Notes: generated by a model from the letters alone, not told the origin. A DNA stretch of 64,000 nt from J027 sp034437655 (GCA_034437655.1 DAOTTU010000031.1:1-64000); one strand, 5' to 3'. Numbered from the stretch's first letter, positions 42,451-51,352 are shown. Made by a program: numbers and translations.

Positions 42451-43634
42451 CACTGGTGCCTCAAGATGTCTTGACCGATGAGTTCCCCGGCCGTAGCGGC
42501 GTAGTTATCACGGTAACCATGTCCGCCAGACACTTTGGTCATCGTTGACTCATCATGCCCCGAAACCCACCAGTCTTTGGTGCCCCATTCGCTATAGGTG
42601 CCGACCAGCATACTGATGGCGTCATAGCTACCGACGATGTAGTCAACCGGAAGTACCGTGGAGGGGAACTCGACTGCGTTGCCAGCGTAAACGAGGTTAA
42701 TATACTTGTCCATTTCTTCTTTGGCCCGGGTTTCCGCGATGTCTTTGATGACGGATGACACCAGAAAGCGCTGAAAACGATTGAGTGTCAAAACCTGTTC
42801 GGCCTCTTCCCAGACCTGCGGCAAGTATTCCTGTGTAAGCGCCGCATGTGTCTGGCGCACGGCATTGTCAGTTTTAATGGTGCCGCGACTATGTGCTGAA
42901 ACCGTGGTGCGCTGTTGGTTATGCACGGCGTCGAGCATGATCTGCCGCTGACTTGCAGTAACATCGTCAGAAAAGGACAATTTGCCTTTGATGCAATCCC
43001 AGACATCTGAGCCAAAGCCCAGCGTAGTACTGTAGGTGTACAATACGTCTACGGCGTCTTGCCCCAGCGCGACCTCTTCGTCACTATCCAGTGTTTCATT
43101 GACACTGTTTTGCAGCGACACCGCATCACGAATGCCACTTTCAGGTTTAACATTCATGCCGTTGACGTGGGTCACCTGTGGATACCAATCTCCCAGATTG
43201 ATTGGTTCCGGGTAATAGTCTACGACGGGTTTGTTCGCGTTAAACCCGACCACAACACCCATCGCAACATATTGAACATCGCCTTGTGGGGTTTCAGTGC
43301 GTTTGACTTCTTCAATTTTGCGGTTGGGCTCACGACCACTGACGCGGTACTGCTTGCCATCAAAGTCAGTATATTGCTTGCCAGAGCCATCGTTGCGAGT
43401 GTTGCCTTCAGCAACTGGGGGTAAATCATTTTGACGCTGCACGCGCTGTTGCAGCACCTGACCAGTAGCCCGGTTGCCTACTGTGCGCTGAAGCTGAATA
43501 ATGCTTGCTGTGGTGAATGTTGGGGCGGATGCAAGGTCTGTTGTATTGGGTTTGGTCAACTCGCGATCTTGTGGTTGCAAGCCGCTAGTGTTGCTGGACT
43601 TTATATGTTCTCGGGGCATTGGACCGTCGCTCAC
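42450..43634 (-). CDS. Putative eCIS-associated effector with alpha/beta-hydrolase-like C-terminus
   Basis: A 394-residue protein with no signal peptide. Residues 46-63 read IIQLQRTVGNRATGQVLQ, the LQRxxGNxAV motif that precedes the DUF4157/eCIS-core domain and many cargo proteins of extracellular contractile injection systems. The DUF4157 HExxH site itself is absent. Residues 70-170 are polar. The C-terminal half has a lipase-like nucleophile elbow TVSAHSRGT (Ser249), a candidate acid in PVDYIVGSYD (Asp331 or Asp338) and a candidate His372 in SGGHGYRDN, in the order Ser-Asp-His expected for an alpha/beta hydrolase. I infer a hydrolytic toxin or phospholipase. GTG 43634 is the annotated start; ATG 43619 is possible. 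No eCIS structural genes lie in the window. Confidence 0.6.
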   Translation of the reverse strand: MSDGPMPREHIKSSNTSGLQPQDRELTKPNTTDLASAPTFTTASIIQLQRTVGNRATGQVLQQRVQRQNDLPPVAEGNTRNDGSGKQYTDFDGKQYRVSGREPNRKIEEVKRTETPQGDVQYVAMGVVVGFNANKPVVDYYPEPINLGDWYPQVTHVNGMNVKPESGIRDAVSLQNSVNETLDSDEEVALGQDAVDVLYTYSTTLGFGSDVWDCIKGKLSFSDDVTASQRQIMLDAVHNQQRTTVSAHSRGTIKTDNAVRQTHAALTQEYLPQVWEEAEQVLTLNRFQRFLVSSVIKDIAETRAKEEMDKYINLVYAGNAVEFPSTVLPVDYIVGSYDAISMLVGTYSEWGTKDWWVSGHDESTMTKVSGGHGYRDNYAATAGELIGQDILRHQ

Positions 43635-43667
43635 AAATCAACGATAACTCAATATTAACTCGTATAC

Positions 43668-43676
43668 AGTGTAGCA
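43668..43676 (-). promoter_or_regulatory. Extended -10 upstream of the eCIS-type effector
   Basis: Minus strand TG-C-TACACT (43676-43668). The -35 position is weak. It lies about 35 bp before the annotated GTG at 43634 in the 120 bp gap after the glycosyltransferase gene. Confidence 0.4.
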
Positions 43677-43754
43677 TATTCTTTGCTCAGCCACCACAAG
43701 CCAAAGTGAACAACATCAAACGAGTTTGCTGCAACTCAATCTCGGTTTATCCTG

Positions 43755-44852
43755 CTATGGCCTGGCAACTGCCTGGAGCGTACTATCATAAATGGGTGCC
43801 AGCATCTGCCAGTCATTTACCGCGATATGATCGCGCAGGTGTTGCGCGGCAGGGCGATGGCAGGGGGGCTGTAAATGTGCTGCAAGCCGATGGTAAAGAC
43901 CTTCATCGGTGTTATATAGAGCCTGTTGATGGTGCAGATGTGGCAACAGATAGGGGTAATTCAATCGATTGGGCAAGACCGGCCAACATCTACAGTAGAG
44001 CGCTTCAACGGTACTGATGCCGAAAAATTCCTGTATGGCTGTGCTGACAACGATGTCTGCTTGCCACAGCAGTCTGGCGTAATCTTCAAAGCGTGGCAGG
44101 TAGCCGAGCTGCACCACACGTTCGCCAAGTTGTTGTGGCAAGTTAGCAAACTCAACCGGGTTTTGTTGAAAGTTCTCGCCTGTAATCGCAACACGGAAAT
44201 CATAACCAGCGGCGTGCAGGCGCAAAATGGTCTTTGTGAACAGTTCTGGATTCTTGTCAAATTCCCAGCGGTGGTTCCACAGAATAAGCGGCGGCTGTTT
44301 CTCGTGAGAGGGGGTGCTGGTGGGAGCATAGGTGTCGAAACGGGCCAGATCAACCCCAAGTGACAATACGTCACTTTTCTTGCGGATGGCGTCGATGGTT
44401 TCAAGATTATTATGATCAGGAAAATGTTTTAACAGGCGCGGCAATTCATCAATAAAGGCGTGAAGATGAAACTGGCTGTTAAAGCGGACCGCATCTGCAA
44501 CGAGAGCGCTGGTGTAATTGATAAAAGCATAATGATTCTGCAATTTCTGGCGCGGCCCACGTGGGTAGAGCAGTTGGTTTTCATGGAAATAGAGCATCAC
44601 CGGGCAGTCAGGCTTTGCCAGCGCGACGAATGTTGCAACATCTAACATGTCAGAAGCGATTATGAGGTCGGGCTGTGCTGAGCGTGATTTGTATTGTGTT
44701 GCGAGTGTCACAGCACCCCCAAGCAAACGCCACTGCCAGAACTGCCCGGGTAGACTTAAAATTGTGATGCTGTGACGGCTGTGTTGTGCATAACCGCGCA
44801 TCCAGGCGGCGTGAGAGCCTGTGTCGTATGGCTCAATAAAAAGAATCTGCAT
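43755..44852 (-). CDS. Glycosyltransferase of the DUF3524 / tRNA-queuosine mannosyltransferase (QTMAN) family
   Basis: A 365-residue GT4-like enzyme. The N-terminal DUF3524 signature is clear: MQILFIEPYDTGSHAAWMRGYAQHS, SLPGQFWQWRLLGGA, ASDMLDVATFVALA, MLYFHENQLLYP. The C-terminal GT1 part has LILWNHRWEFDKNPE and VVSTAIQEFFGISTVEALYC with the donor-binding Glu pair. Eukaryotic relatives (GTDC1) attach mannose to queuosine in tRNA-Asp; bacterial substrates are less certain. A longer frame opens up to 45227, but it would overlap the SARP gene and lacks conservation; ATG 44852 begins at the family N-terminus. The gene starts 10 bp after the stop of the SARP-type regulator, so the two are probably cotranscribed. 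Confidence 0.88.
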   Translation of the reverse strand: MQILFIEPYDTGSHAAWMRGYAQHSRHSITILSLPGQFWQWRLLGGAVTLATQYKSRSAQPDLIIASDMLDVATFVALAKPDCPVMLYFHENQLLYPRGPRQKLQNHYAFINYTSALVADAVRFNSQFHLHAFIDELPRLLKHFPDHNNLETIDAIRKKSDVLSLGVDLARFDTYAPTSTPSHEKQPPLILWNHRWEFDKNPELFTKTILRLHAAGYDFRVAITGENFQQNPVEFANLPQQLGERVVQLGYLPRFEDYARLLWQADIVVSTAIQEFFGISTVEALYCRCWPVLPNRLNYPYLLPHLHHQQALYNTDEGLYHRLAAHLQPPCHRPAAQHLRDHIAVNDWQMLAPIYDSTLQAVARP

Positions 44853-44862
44853 CGCAATATAG

Positions 44863-46161
44863 TTATGTGTGCGATGCGTGCTTTTGTATGGATTGGATGA
44901 GAGCCTTTGTCTTGTCGGCAGGGCTCGTGTTGAAAGCATTTTTGAGTGCGACGGTGTGCCGGCGATAAATCGCGCGAGCATGATCATAGTGGTGTGCAGC
45001 AATGTATAACTCAATGAGTGTGTAGGTGATATCCTCGCGTTCAGGGGCCAGTGAATGTGCCCGGGCAAACAACCCCAGTGCATAGTCAGCCTGAGCCTGT
45101 CTATGGTTAATACGAGCCAGCCCAACCAGTGCTTCGATATATAACAGACGCATCTCATCGCGACGGCGGATGGCCCATGCGCTGTCAACGGCCGTAAGAA
45201 ATTCCTCGCGGTAGAGTTCAATTGCACGATTGTAAAGCGTTACAGCGCGGTTTTCATCTGCAATTGCAGCTTCTTGCATTGCTTCTTGAAATAAGACAAC
45301 ATCATATCGAAGATCAAGATCTGGAGAGAGGCGATAAAAACCGCTGCTGTAGGTGGTTAATGTGACGCCGAGAATTTCGCTGATTTTGCGCTTGGTCACA
45401 TGAAAAACATTGGTGGCTTCACGGTTAGTCAGCGTTGGCCAGAAGGTTGCAAATATTTCGTCACGGGTAACCAGTGCGCGGTCCACGAAGAAGAAGAACA
45501 AGGCGCGGGGCAAAAGCCCTTCCCACCGTTCAACGGATTGGCTGTTTACCATGACCATGCCCTGACCGAAAGCACGCACTTCAAGCGTTGTTTTTCCATC
45601 CAACAGTGCCGCGTAATCAATCAACATGCGATCACTATCGACCGGGAGAACAGCGGTTCTGGGATGGATATTCGGGTCTGTCAGTAAGCCTGACGAAAAT
45701 GAACGCCCTTTGATGATGATACGCTTGTCTGGCGGCAAGCTCAATAGCATGGCACGGACCATGGGCAAGATCACGCGCTCACTTTGCCCATCGCAGCCAT
45801 CAATGAACAAAATCTGTGTGTTGGTACGAAGCATCGCTGCGCAAAGCCGATCGGCAAGCACCACAGCGTCCCCAACCGTGTCGATCAGCTCGGCGTGGGT
45901 TTGGGCGCGAAATGCCTCTGCAAAGACGATGCCAAGTTGTGAAAGGTCGCTGGCGTGTGCAGGTAAATGAACGTAAACAGCATCTAAAGACCTGAGTACA
46001 TACTGCTGAAAAAAGCGATGTTCGTTCGGTGCTTTGGGGTGTAACACAACGCAGCGTTTTTGAGTAGAAAGTGCTTTATATTGAATGTTAATCTGAGCAT
46101 AATCATATGGTTTCGAGGCAGGTTTCAAAACGAACTCCCCACTTGTATACACCGTAATCAT
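44863..46161 (-). CDS. SARP-type regulator: degenerate NTPase-like N-terminus, winged helix and BTAD
   Basis: A 432-residue transcription factor. Residues 1-200 resemble the STAND/MalT-type NTPase domain (TQILFIDGCDGQSE as Walker B, LLSLPPDKRIIIKGR after it), but the expected Walker A loop is missing (VVLHPKAPNEH at its place). Residues about 205-290 are a winged helix (LEVRAFGQGMV, DRALVTRDEIFATFWP, NVFHVTKRKISEILG). Residues 290-425 form the bacterial transcriptional activator domain of TPR-like helices (AVTLYNRAIELYREEFL, YIEALVGLARI, YALGLFARAHSLAPEREDITY). Such proteins activate nearby genes; the QTMAN-type glycosyltransferase directly downstream is the obvious candidate. No ribosome site is evident. 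Confidence 0.82.
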   Translation of the reverse strand: MITVYTSGEFVLKPASKPYDYAQINIQYKALSTQKRCVVLHPKAPNEHRFFQQYVLRSLDAVYVHLPAHASDLSQLGIVFAEAFRAQTHAELIDTVGDAVVLADRLCAAMLRTNTQILFIDGCDGQSERVILPMVRAMLLSLPPDKRIIIKGRSFSSGLLTDPNIHPRTAVLPVDSDRMLIDYAALLDGKTTLEVRAFGQGMVMVNSQSVERWEGLLPRALFFFFVDRALVTRDEIFATFWPTLTNREATNVFHVTKRKISEILGVTLTTYSSGFYRLSPDLDLRYDVVLFQEAMQEAAIADENRAVTLYNRAIELYREEFLTAVDSAWAIRRRDEMRLLYIEALVGLARINHRQAQADYALGLFARAHSLAPEREDITYTLIELYIAAHHYDHARAIYRRHTVALKNAFNTSPADKTKALIQSIQKHASHT

Positions 46162-46239
46162 ACGTGATGTTAATGTAAATTACAACCTTGTTACATGAAT
46201 GCGTAATGCTTCCAGAAGCAACGAGAAGGTTGTAAGCGA

Positions 46240-46422
46240 CTACCCACCGAAGCGCAAGGGCGGCGGTGTAGTCGAGGATGGTGCTTCAGTAGGGGTCGTG
46301 GTTGTGGTTGGTAGGCGGGTTGGGGCGGGCTCGCCTGATGACCGTAAGGTTGCGCAGGAGAGCGTGGCACCTAGCAATAGAAAGGCGACAAACGCCAGGA
46401 CAGAAGGACGTGAAGTTTTCAA
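46240..46422 (-). CDS. Mini-lipoprotein coupled to relA/spoT
   Basis: A 60-residue product: N-terminal Lys/Arg, a hydrophobic core (VLAFVAFLLLGATL), the lipobox-like LSC with Cys23, then a Thr/Pro-rich tail (APTRLPTTTTTPTEAP) of the sort seen in exported linkers. It starts with TTG overlapping the stop of the (p)ppGpp synthetase gene (TTGA), implying translation by reinitiation. The signal-lipobox arrangement supports a real gene, but it is very short and I recognise no family. It could serve as a small surface lipoprotein; alternatively the frame is fortuitous. Confidence 0.45.
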   Translation of the reverse strand: MKTSRPSVLAFVAFLLLGATLSCATLRSSGEPAPTRLPTTTTTPTEAPSSTTPPPLRFGG

Positions 46423-48614
46423 TGTTCGACAACCTTCTGTGCTGGAAATACGCGCCGGACATACATGACTTCTTGCAACATATCAATTTTGGTCAGCACG
46501 AGGCTAAGCTGGTCAATATGAGAGACTTCCATTGTTAAGCGAAAGATCGCCGTATGATTGCTCGCCGTGCTGATGTTGACGTTCGTCATATTGATGTTTT
46601 GCTCGGCAATAACCGCGCCGATGTCGCGCATGAGCCCTTCGCGGTCACGGGCACAGATTTCGACAGGGACTGAATAAATGTGCTGGTCTGTATCGCTCCA
46701 GTTGACTTCAATCAGGCGCTGTGGCTCGGTTGTATTGAGTACGTTTTTGCAATCGCGCCGATGTACGGTGACGCCCCGTGAGCGCGTAATAAAGCCGAGA
46801 ATTGGGTCCCCCGGTGCCGGATGACAGCATGATGCCAGCGAAACAAGCAGCCCACCCAACCCGGCGATGTCGATGCCATGATGCTGGTCTTTGCCATTGG
46901 TGGAAGGCTTGCTCGGAACCAATTCGTCGCGGCTGGCTTCGGCCGCACGTGCTTCGAGCTGCACCACCCGCGAGGCAATGCTGGACGCGGTGACGTCCCC
47001 AAACCCAATGGCCGCCAACATATGGTCAATGCTTGGAAAGCCAGCAATTGCAGCGATTTCACTCCGTTGGTGGTCGTCTACACTAAGGCGCTTGAGTTCA
47101 CGTTCTAGCGCGTCACGGCCCAACGAGATGTTTTTCTCACGGTCCAGCTTGCGGAACCACTGGCGAATTTTGGTGCGGGCACGGGTGGTTTGTACATAGC
47201 CGAGTGCTTCGTTTAACCAGTCCAGGCTGGGGCCACCTCGATTGGCCGTCACAATTTCAACGCGGTCACCAGTGCTGAGCTTGTAGTCTAGCGCGACCAT
47301 TTTGTTATTGACCCGTGCGCCACGGCAACGGTGCCCGACTTCGGTGTGAATATGATAGGCGAAGTCGATGGGGGTTGCGCCTTCTGGCAAGTCAATGATG
47401 TCATTGCGTGGCGTAAATACATAGATGCGCTCGTCTTGAATAGACTCTTTCATGGCCGCGATGAACTGTTCAGCGTCTTGTTCATCGTCCTGCACGTTTT
47501 CGATCAAGCGGCGCATGTAACTGATGCGTTGCTCGAAGGCGGCGTCTGTTTTGCGACCCTTTTCTTTGTAGCGCCAGTGAGCCGCAATACCGTATTCGCT
47601 GTCTTGATGCATCTCGAAGGTGCGAATCTGTACTTCGAGTGTTTTGCCTTCGTCATCGATAATAGCGGTGTGCAGGCTACGGTAACCGTTTTCTTTTGGC
47701 GCGGCGATGTAGTCGTCAAATTCACCATGAATCGGTCGCCACATGGTATGCACAATACCGAGGACTTGATAGCAAGTCGGAACGTCTTCTACAAGAACAC
47801 GGACGGCGCGCACGTCAAAAATCTGTTCGAAGCCAACCTGTTTCCGCTTCATTTTGCGCCAGATGCTATAGATATGTTTGGGGCGTCCTTGCACGTCGGC
47901 GTGGATGCTGTGTTTGTCGAGCGTCTGCCGAACTTTGACGATCACACGGTCAAGGTGTTTTTCGCGGCTGGCTCGCCGTTCTGCGAGTTGCATAGCCAGG
48001 TCGCGGTATTGTTCAGGTTCGAGGTAGCGGAAAGCAAGGTCTTCGAGTTGCCATTTCAAATGCCCAATGCCAAGACGGTTGGCCATTGGTGCAAAGATGT
48101 CCATCGTTTCACGCGCATTGTTGCGGCGGCTACTTTCAGACATGACGCCCAGAGTACGCATATTGTCGAGACGGTCTGCAAGTTTGACAAGAATAACACG
48201 CACATCGTTACCCATTGCCATAAAGATTTGGCGCAAGTATTCAGCCTGGCGGTCGCTGTTGCTTTTACGCTGGCCGGCGTTGGCCTGGTGGGGCAATTCG
48301 CCCATTTTTGTGACGCCATGCACTAACCGTGCGACATCGGCACCAAATTCTATTTCAAGCTGCCCGAGGGTGACATCACAGTCTTCGACGACATCATGCA
48401 AAAAGGCCGCAGCAATCGTAGATGCATCCAGACGCATTTCTGCGAGGATAAGCGCTGTATTAAAGGGATGCACGATGTAGGGCTGACCAGATTTGCGGCG
48501 CTGGTCTTTGTGGGCTTCGCGTGCAAACAGGTACGCTTTTTCGATAATGTCGCGGTCGGCGATGGAAAGCGATGGTAGCTGGGCGAAAATGTCTTCTAAG
48601 TTCATAAGAATCAC
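46419..48614 (-). CDS. Bifunctional (p)ppGpp synthase/hydrolase (RelA/SpoT, Rsh)
   Basis: Stringent-response enzyme of 731 residues. The order is standard: HD hydrolase domain (about 25-180, AAFLHDVVEDCDV with the HD pair; KLADRLDNMRTL), synthetase domain (about 235-345, FDVRAVRVLVEDVPTCYQVLG, GYRSLHTAIID), TGS domain (about 395-455, VFTPRNDIIDLPEGATPIDFAY), a helical region, a zinc-finger-like CCHPAPGDPI segment and a C-terminal ACT domain (about 655-725). HD residues and synthetase core residues are both intact, so both activities are expected. ATG start with AGGTGA upstream. Its own extended -10 promoter lies at 48642-48650. Confidence 0.95.
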   Translation of the reverse strand: MILMNLEDIFAQLPSLSIADRDIIEKAYLFAREAHKDQRRKSGQPYIVHPFNTALILAEMRLDASTIAAAFLHDVVEDCDVTLGQLEIEFGADVARLVHGVTKMGELPHQANAGQRKSNSDRQAEYLRQIFMAMGNDVRVILVKLADRLDNMRTLGVMSESSRRNNARETMDIFAPMANRLGIGHLKWQLEDLAFRYLEPEQYRDLAMQLAERRASREKHLDRVIVKVRQTLDKHSIHADVQGRPKHIYSIWRKMKRKQVGFEQIFDVRAVRVLVEDVPTCYQVLGIVHTMWRPIHGEFDDYIAAPKENGYRSLHTAIIDDEGKTLEVQIRTFEMHQDSEYGIAAHWRYKEKGRKTDAAFEQRISYMRRLIENVQDDEQDAEQFIAAMKESIQDERIYVFTPRNDIIDLPEGATPIDFAYHIHTEVGHRCRGARVNNKMVALDYKLSTGDRVEIVTANRGGPSLDWLNEALGYVQTTRARTKIRQWFRKLDREKNISLGRDALERELKRLSVDDHQRSEIAAIAGFPSIDHMLAAIGFGDVTASSIASRVVQLEARAAEASRDELVPSKPSTNGKDQHHGIDIAGLGGLLVSLASCCHPAPGDPILGFITRSRGVTVHRRDCKNVLNTTEPQRLIEVNWSDTDQHIYSVPVEICARDREGLMRDIGAVIAEQNINMTNVNISTASNHTAIFRLTMEVSHIDQLSLVLTKIDMLQEVMYVRRVFPAQKVVEH

Positions 48615-48641
48615 CTGAAATGGGCATTCAGTTTAATACGT

Positions 48642-48650
48642 ATTATAGCA
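48642..48650 (-). promoter_or_regulatory. relA/spoT extended -10 promoter
   Basis: Minus strand TG-C-TATAAT (48650-48642), full-consensus -10 with the TG extension; -35 region weak. Start near 48635, about 20 nt before the ATG. It is divergent from the promoter at 48711-48739. Confidence 0.7.
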
Positions 48651-48710
48651 TCAATGGCGTAAAGATTGTGTTGAAGGCTAAGCAAGACTTTATCTTTTCG
48701 TAGACGAAAC

Positions 48711-48739
48711 TTGAAACCTTACGGCACCCGCTCTAGTAT
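48711..48739 (+). promoter_or_regulatory. Promoter of the family-5 binding-protein gene
   Basis: TTGAAA (48711-48716), 17 bp spacer, TAGTAT (48734-48739). The predicted start is about 30 nt before the TTG start codon at 48776. Confidence 0.65.
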
Positions 48740-48775
48740 ACTCTAGAGATATTTGCCGCATAAGGAGCTACACCA

Positions 48776-50353
48776 TTGAAAAAGACACTTCTTATTTTGA
48801 GTGCTGTTGCGCTGGCGTTGACGGTGCTACCATTCACCCCGTCGCAGACCCCAATTGCCGCGCAGGACGACACGAGTATCATTCGCATCGGTACGCTAGA
48901 TTTACCCACAACGCTTGATCCCGCTACCGCAGACACATTTGCTGAATGGGAAATTTTTAGCCATTTGTATACCGGATTAACGCAGCGAGTGCCGGGCAGC
49001 ACCGAGGTCGAACTAGCAGCGGCCAGTGACCATGCTGTGAGTGAAGATGGGCTTACCCATACGTTTACATTGCGTGATGATCTGGCGTTTAATGACGGAA
49101 CGCCGCTCACTGCGATCAATTTCCGCGATAGTATTGAGCGTGTTCAGTTGCTGAACGAGGGCGGGGCCGACATTATGAACGGTGTTGTTGAAGATGTTGA
49201 AGCACCAGACGCCACGACGCTTGTTTTTACCCTCACAGCACCAGTGCCCTATTTCCTTGAACTGGTTTCGAAAGCACCATTTTATGCTGTGCATCCAGAC
49301 GACTTTGCAGCGGGTGAAGTACGCCGCTCGACGGAACCCCTCGTTGGGAACGGGGTCTATATAATGGGAGGCTACGAGCTAAATGCATTCCTCGAGCTTC
49401 GCCCCAACCCTGACTATACCTCTGGCGAGCCAGCACAAAATAATGGTGTACGATTGCAGCACTACACCGCGACCGAAGACTTACGACTGGCAATTGTTGC
49501 GGGGGACGTTGATGTTGCCTGGCGAGAGGTTCGTGTGGTGGATGCAGTGGCGACGGCTGAAGGTAACGCGCCCATCAACATCTTGCAACGCCCCAGCACC
49601 CGTATGTGGTACTGGGTCATCAACCTCGGCGAGCAATTCGCAGAATTCAACAGCGATATTGTGCTGCGTGAAGTGATTGCCCGCACCATTGACCGTGACA
49701 ATTTGGTGACAGGCTATTTCGACAATAACGTTTATCGTGTCGATAGCTATGTGCCTGAACTGGTGGGTGACGCCTTTAACCCGGTCTATACCCCATTTGA
49801 GGACCGTGATTCGCGCGGGGTGGAACTGCTTGTGGAAAATGGCTACTCACCAAATCGCCCGGTGCCAATGAGCTTTGCATCGTCGCGCTCTGCTTATGGC
49901 GACTACTATGCCGACGTTTTGACCCGTCTGCGCACCACACTGACCCCCATAAACCGTTATGTGCAAACCAATAGTGGGGTGGGGACGAATCCGCGTGCCT
50001 GGCTCGAAAGCCTGGAAGATGGTGCGTTCCAGTCTGCGTTGTTTGCGTTTACACCAGTGGCGATGCATCCTGAGGCCTACCTGCGCCCCATGTTGCATTC
50101 GCAGTCGATGTTGCCGAGTGCTACCAACTACGCTTTGACCGAGGTCGATGTCTTGCTAAACCAGGCCCGTCGGACTCAGGATACTGAAGCAGCAAATGAA
50201 CTCTATCGCGAGGCACAGGCTTTGATGCTGGAAACTTATGCGCTATTTCCAATGTGGCAGGGGAGTGTGCATATTTTGTACCGTGATACCGTCAGCGGGG
50301 TTACGATTGAACCTGATTACTATCTGCACTATGACCTGCTGGAACTTAACTAA
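48776..50353 (+). CDS. ABC transporter substrate-binding protein, family 5 (oligopeptide/dipeptide type)
   Basis: A 525-residue exported binding protein (SBP_bac_5). Signal peptide MKKTLLILSAVALALTVLPF, then the mature protein with PTTLDPATADTFAEWEIFSHLYTGLT and DGLTHTFTLRDDLAFNDGTPLTAINFRDSIERV, the classic family-5 start. There is no lipobox, so it is secreted rather than lipid-anchored, unless held by the membrane. TTG start with AGGAG 8 bp upstream. No permease or ATPase genes follow, so it is an orphan binding protein in this window. Ligands of the family are oligopeptides, nickel, or sugars; no assignment is possible. Confidence 0.88.
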   Translation: MKKTLLILSAVALALTVLPFTPSQTPIAAQDDTSIIRIGTLDLPTTLDPATADTFAEWEIFSHLYTGLTQRVPGSTEVELAAASDHAVSEDGLTHTFTLRDDLAFNDGTPLTAINFRDSIERVQLLNEGGADIMNGVVEDVEAPDATTLVFTLTAPVPYFLELVSKAPFYAVHPDDFAAGEVRRSTEPLVGNGVYIMGGYELNAFLELRPNPDYTSGEPAQNNGVRLQHYTATEDLRLAIVAGDVDVAWREVRVVDAVATAEGNAPINILQRPSTRMWYWVINLGEQFAEFNSDIVLREVIARTIDRDNLVTGYFDNNVYRVDSYVPELVGDAFNPVYTPFEDRDSRGVELLVENGYSPNRPVPMSFASSRSAYGDYYADVLTRLRTTLTPINRYVQTNSGVGTNPRAWLESLEDGAFQSALFAFTPVAMHPEAYLRPMLHSQSMLPSATNYALTEVDVLLNQARRTQDTEAANELYREAQALMLETYALFPMWQGSVHILYRDTVSGVTIEPDYYLHYDLLELN

Positions 50354-50382
50354 TCTGGCAGCATCGAACAGCCGCGTGAGTC

Positions 50383-51336
50383 TCACTGAACGGTGGTGTG
50401 AATAATATGCTGCGCACCATTTTGACGTAGGGCGGTGGCAACTTGTTCGCGGGTGTCGGCGGTGACAAGGGCGATCATGTTGCCGCCACGCCCACCCCCA
50501 GAGAGCTTCGCGCCCAGTGCGCCGTTAACGTTTGCGACATGGCAAAAGTCGTCCAATGTGTCGTCCGATACGGTTAGCGTACGGAGCAAGTCATGGTTCT
50601 GCGTCATCAAGGGGCCGAGCTTCAATACGTCACCATTCTGGATAGCATCTTGTGCGGCATTTACAATGTCGCCAATTGCCTCAAAGACAGCGCCAATGCG
50701 TTGAGGTTCAGCGGCGTACAGGTCACCGACTGCGCCAACCGTGATGTGCGTAGCGGTGGCGTGCCCGACATGGGCAACAATCAATTCGAACGGCTGCGGA
50801 ATGGCAAAGGTCTGGATTGGTTCCCCTCGAACGAAATAGACAGGCTTTTCGTAGACGATGACTGTGTTATCAATGCCGCTGGGAGTGCCGTGGTGTAGTT
50901 TTTCAGCCTCATATACAAGGTCGTTCAATTCTTTCATTGAGGGCGTGTGGCCGAGGTAGTCAAATATGGTTGTCATGAGCGCTTTACTGAGTGCAGCCCC
51001 GCTACCAAACCCGGATGCAATCGGAATGTTTGACTGAATGTGTAGTTCAAGGTCAGGCACAGTTGGGTGTTGTAGGTGGTGTAACGCTAGCTCGATAGGA
51101 CGTATCAGGGCTAGATCTGTGTGAGAAGGGATATTTGGCCCGGTGATGTCCAGCGGAATGGGTAAGTGGACGGTTGCGCCAGTACGTTCTAAATGGACGG
51201 TAATGCCGTGTCTCTTCTGTGCCGGGGTAGCTTCGATCGCTACGGAGACTGCCTGAAGGGGAACCGCGATGGCTGGCTGCCCGTGGACAACGGCGTGTTC
51301 TCCAAAGAGGATCAATTTTCCGTTTGCACTCGCCAT
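50383..51336 (-). CDS. mvk: Mevalonate kinase
   Basis: GHMP-family kinase of 317 residues, phosphorylating mevalonate for isoprenoid synthesis in the cytosol. Motif 1 GKLILFGEHAVVHGQPAIAVPL at residues 5-26, motif 2 IPIASGFGSGAALSKAL (the ATP loop, with Gly where many have Ser), and motif 3 AKLSGGGRGGNMIALV are all present. The start at ATG 51336 is supported by GAGGT 7 bp upstream; the frame extends to 51378 without support. It lies 16 bp after a UbiA-family polyprenyl transferase gene, making an isoprenoid operon. Mevalonate routes, including variants through phosphomevalonate decarboxylase, are known in Roseiflexus-type Chloroflexota. Confidence 0.9.
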   Translation of the reverse strand: MASANGKLILFGEHAVVHGQPAIAVPLQAVSVAIEATPAQKRHGITVHLERTGATVHLPIPLDITGPNIPSHTDLALIRPIELALHHLQHPTVPDLELHIQSNIPIASGFGSGAALSKALMTTIFDYLGHTPSMKELNDLVYEAEKLHHGTPSGIDNTVIVYEKPVYFVRGEPIQTFAIPQPFELIVAHVGHATATHITVGAVGDLYAAEPQRIGAVFEAIGDIVNAAQDAIQNGDVLKLGPLMTQNHDLLRTLTVSDDTLDDFCHVANVNGALGAKLSGGGRGGNMIALVTADTREQVATALRQNGAQHIIHTTVQ

Positions 51337-51352
51337 AGTGTGACCTCTATGC

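Noticed and set aside
44853..45227. N-terminal extension of the QTMAN-type glycosyltransferase frame
   Set aside because: Overlaps the SARP gene by far, has no conservation, and the family N-terminus MQILFIEPYD begins at 44852.
47331..48326. 331-residue plus-strand open frame inside relA/spoT
   Set aside because: Antisense to a conserved gene, odd composition (Phe/Val/His-rich), no family match.
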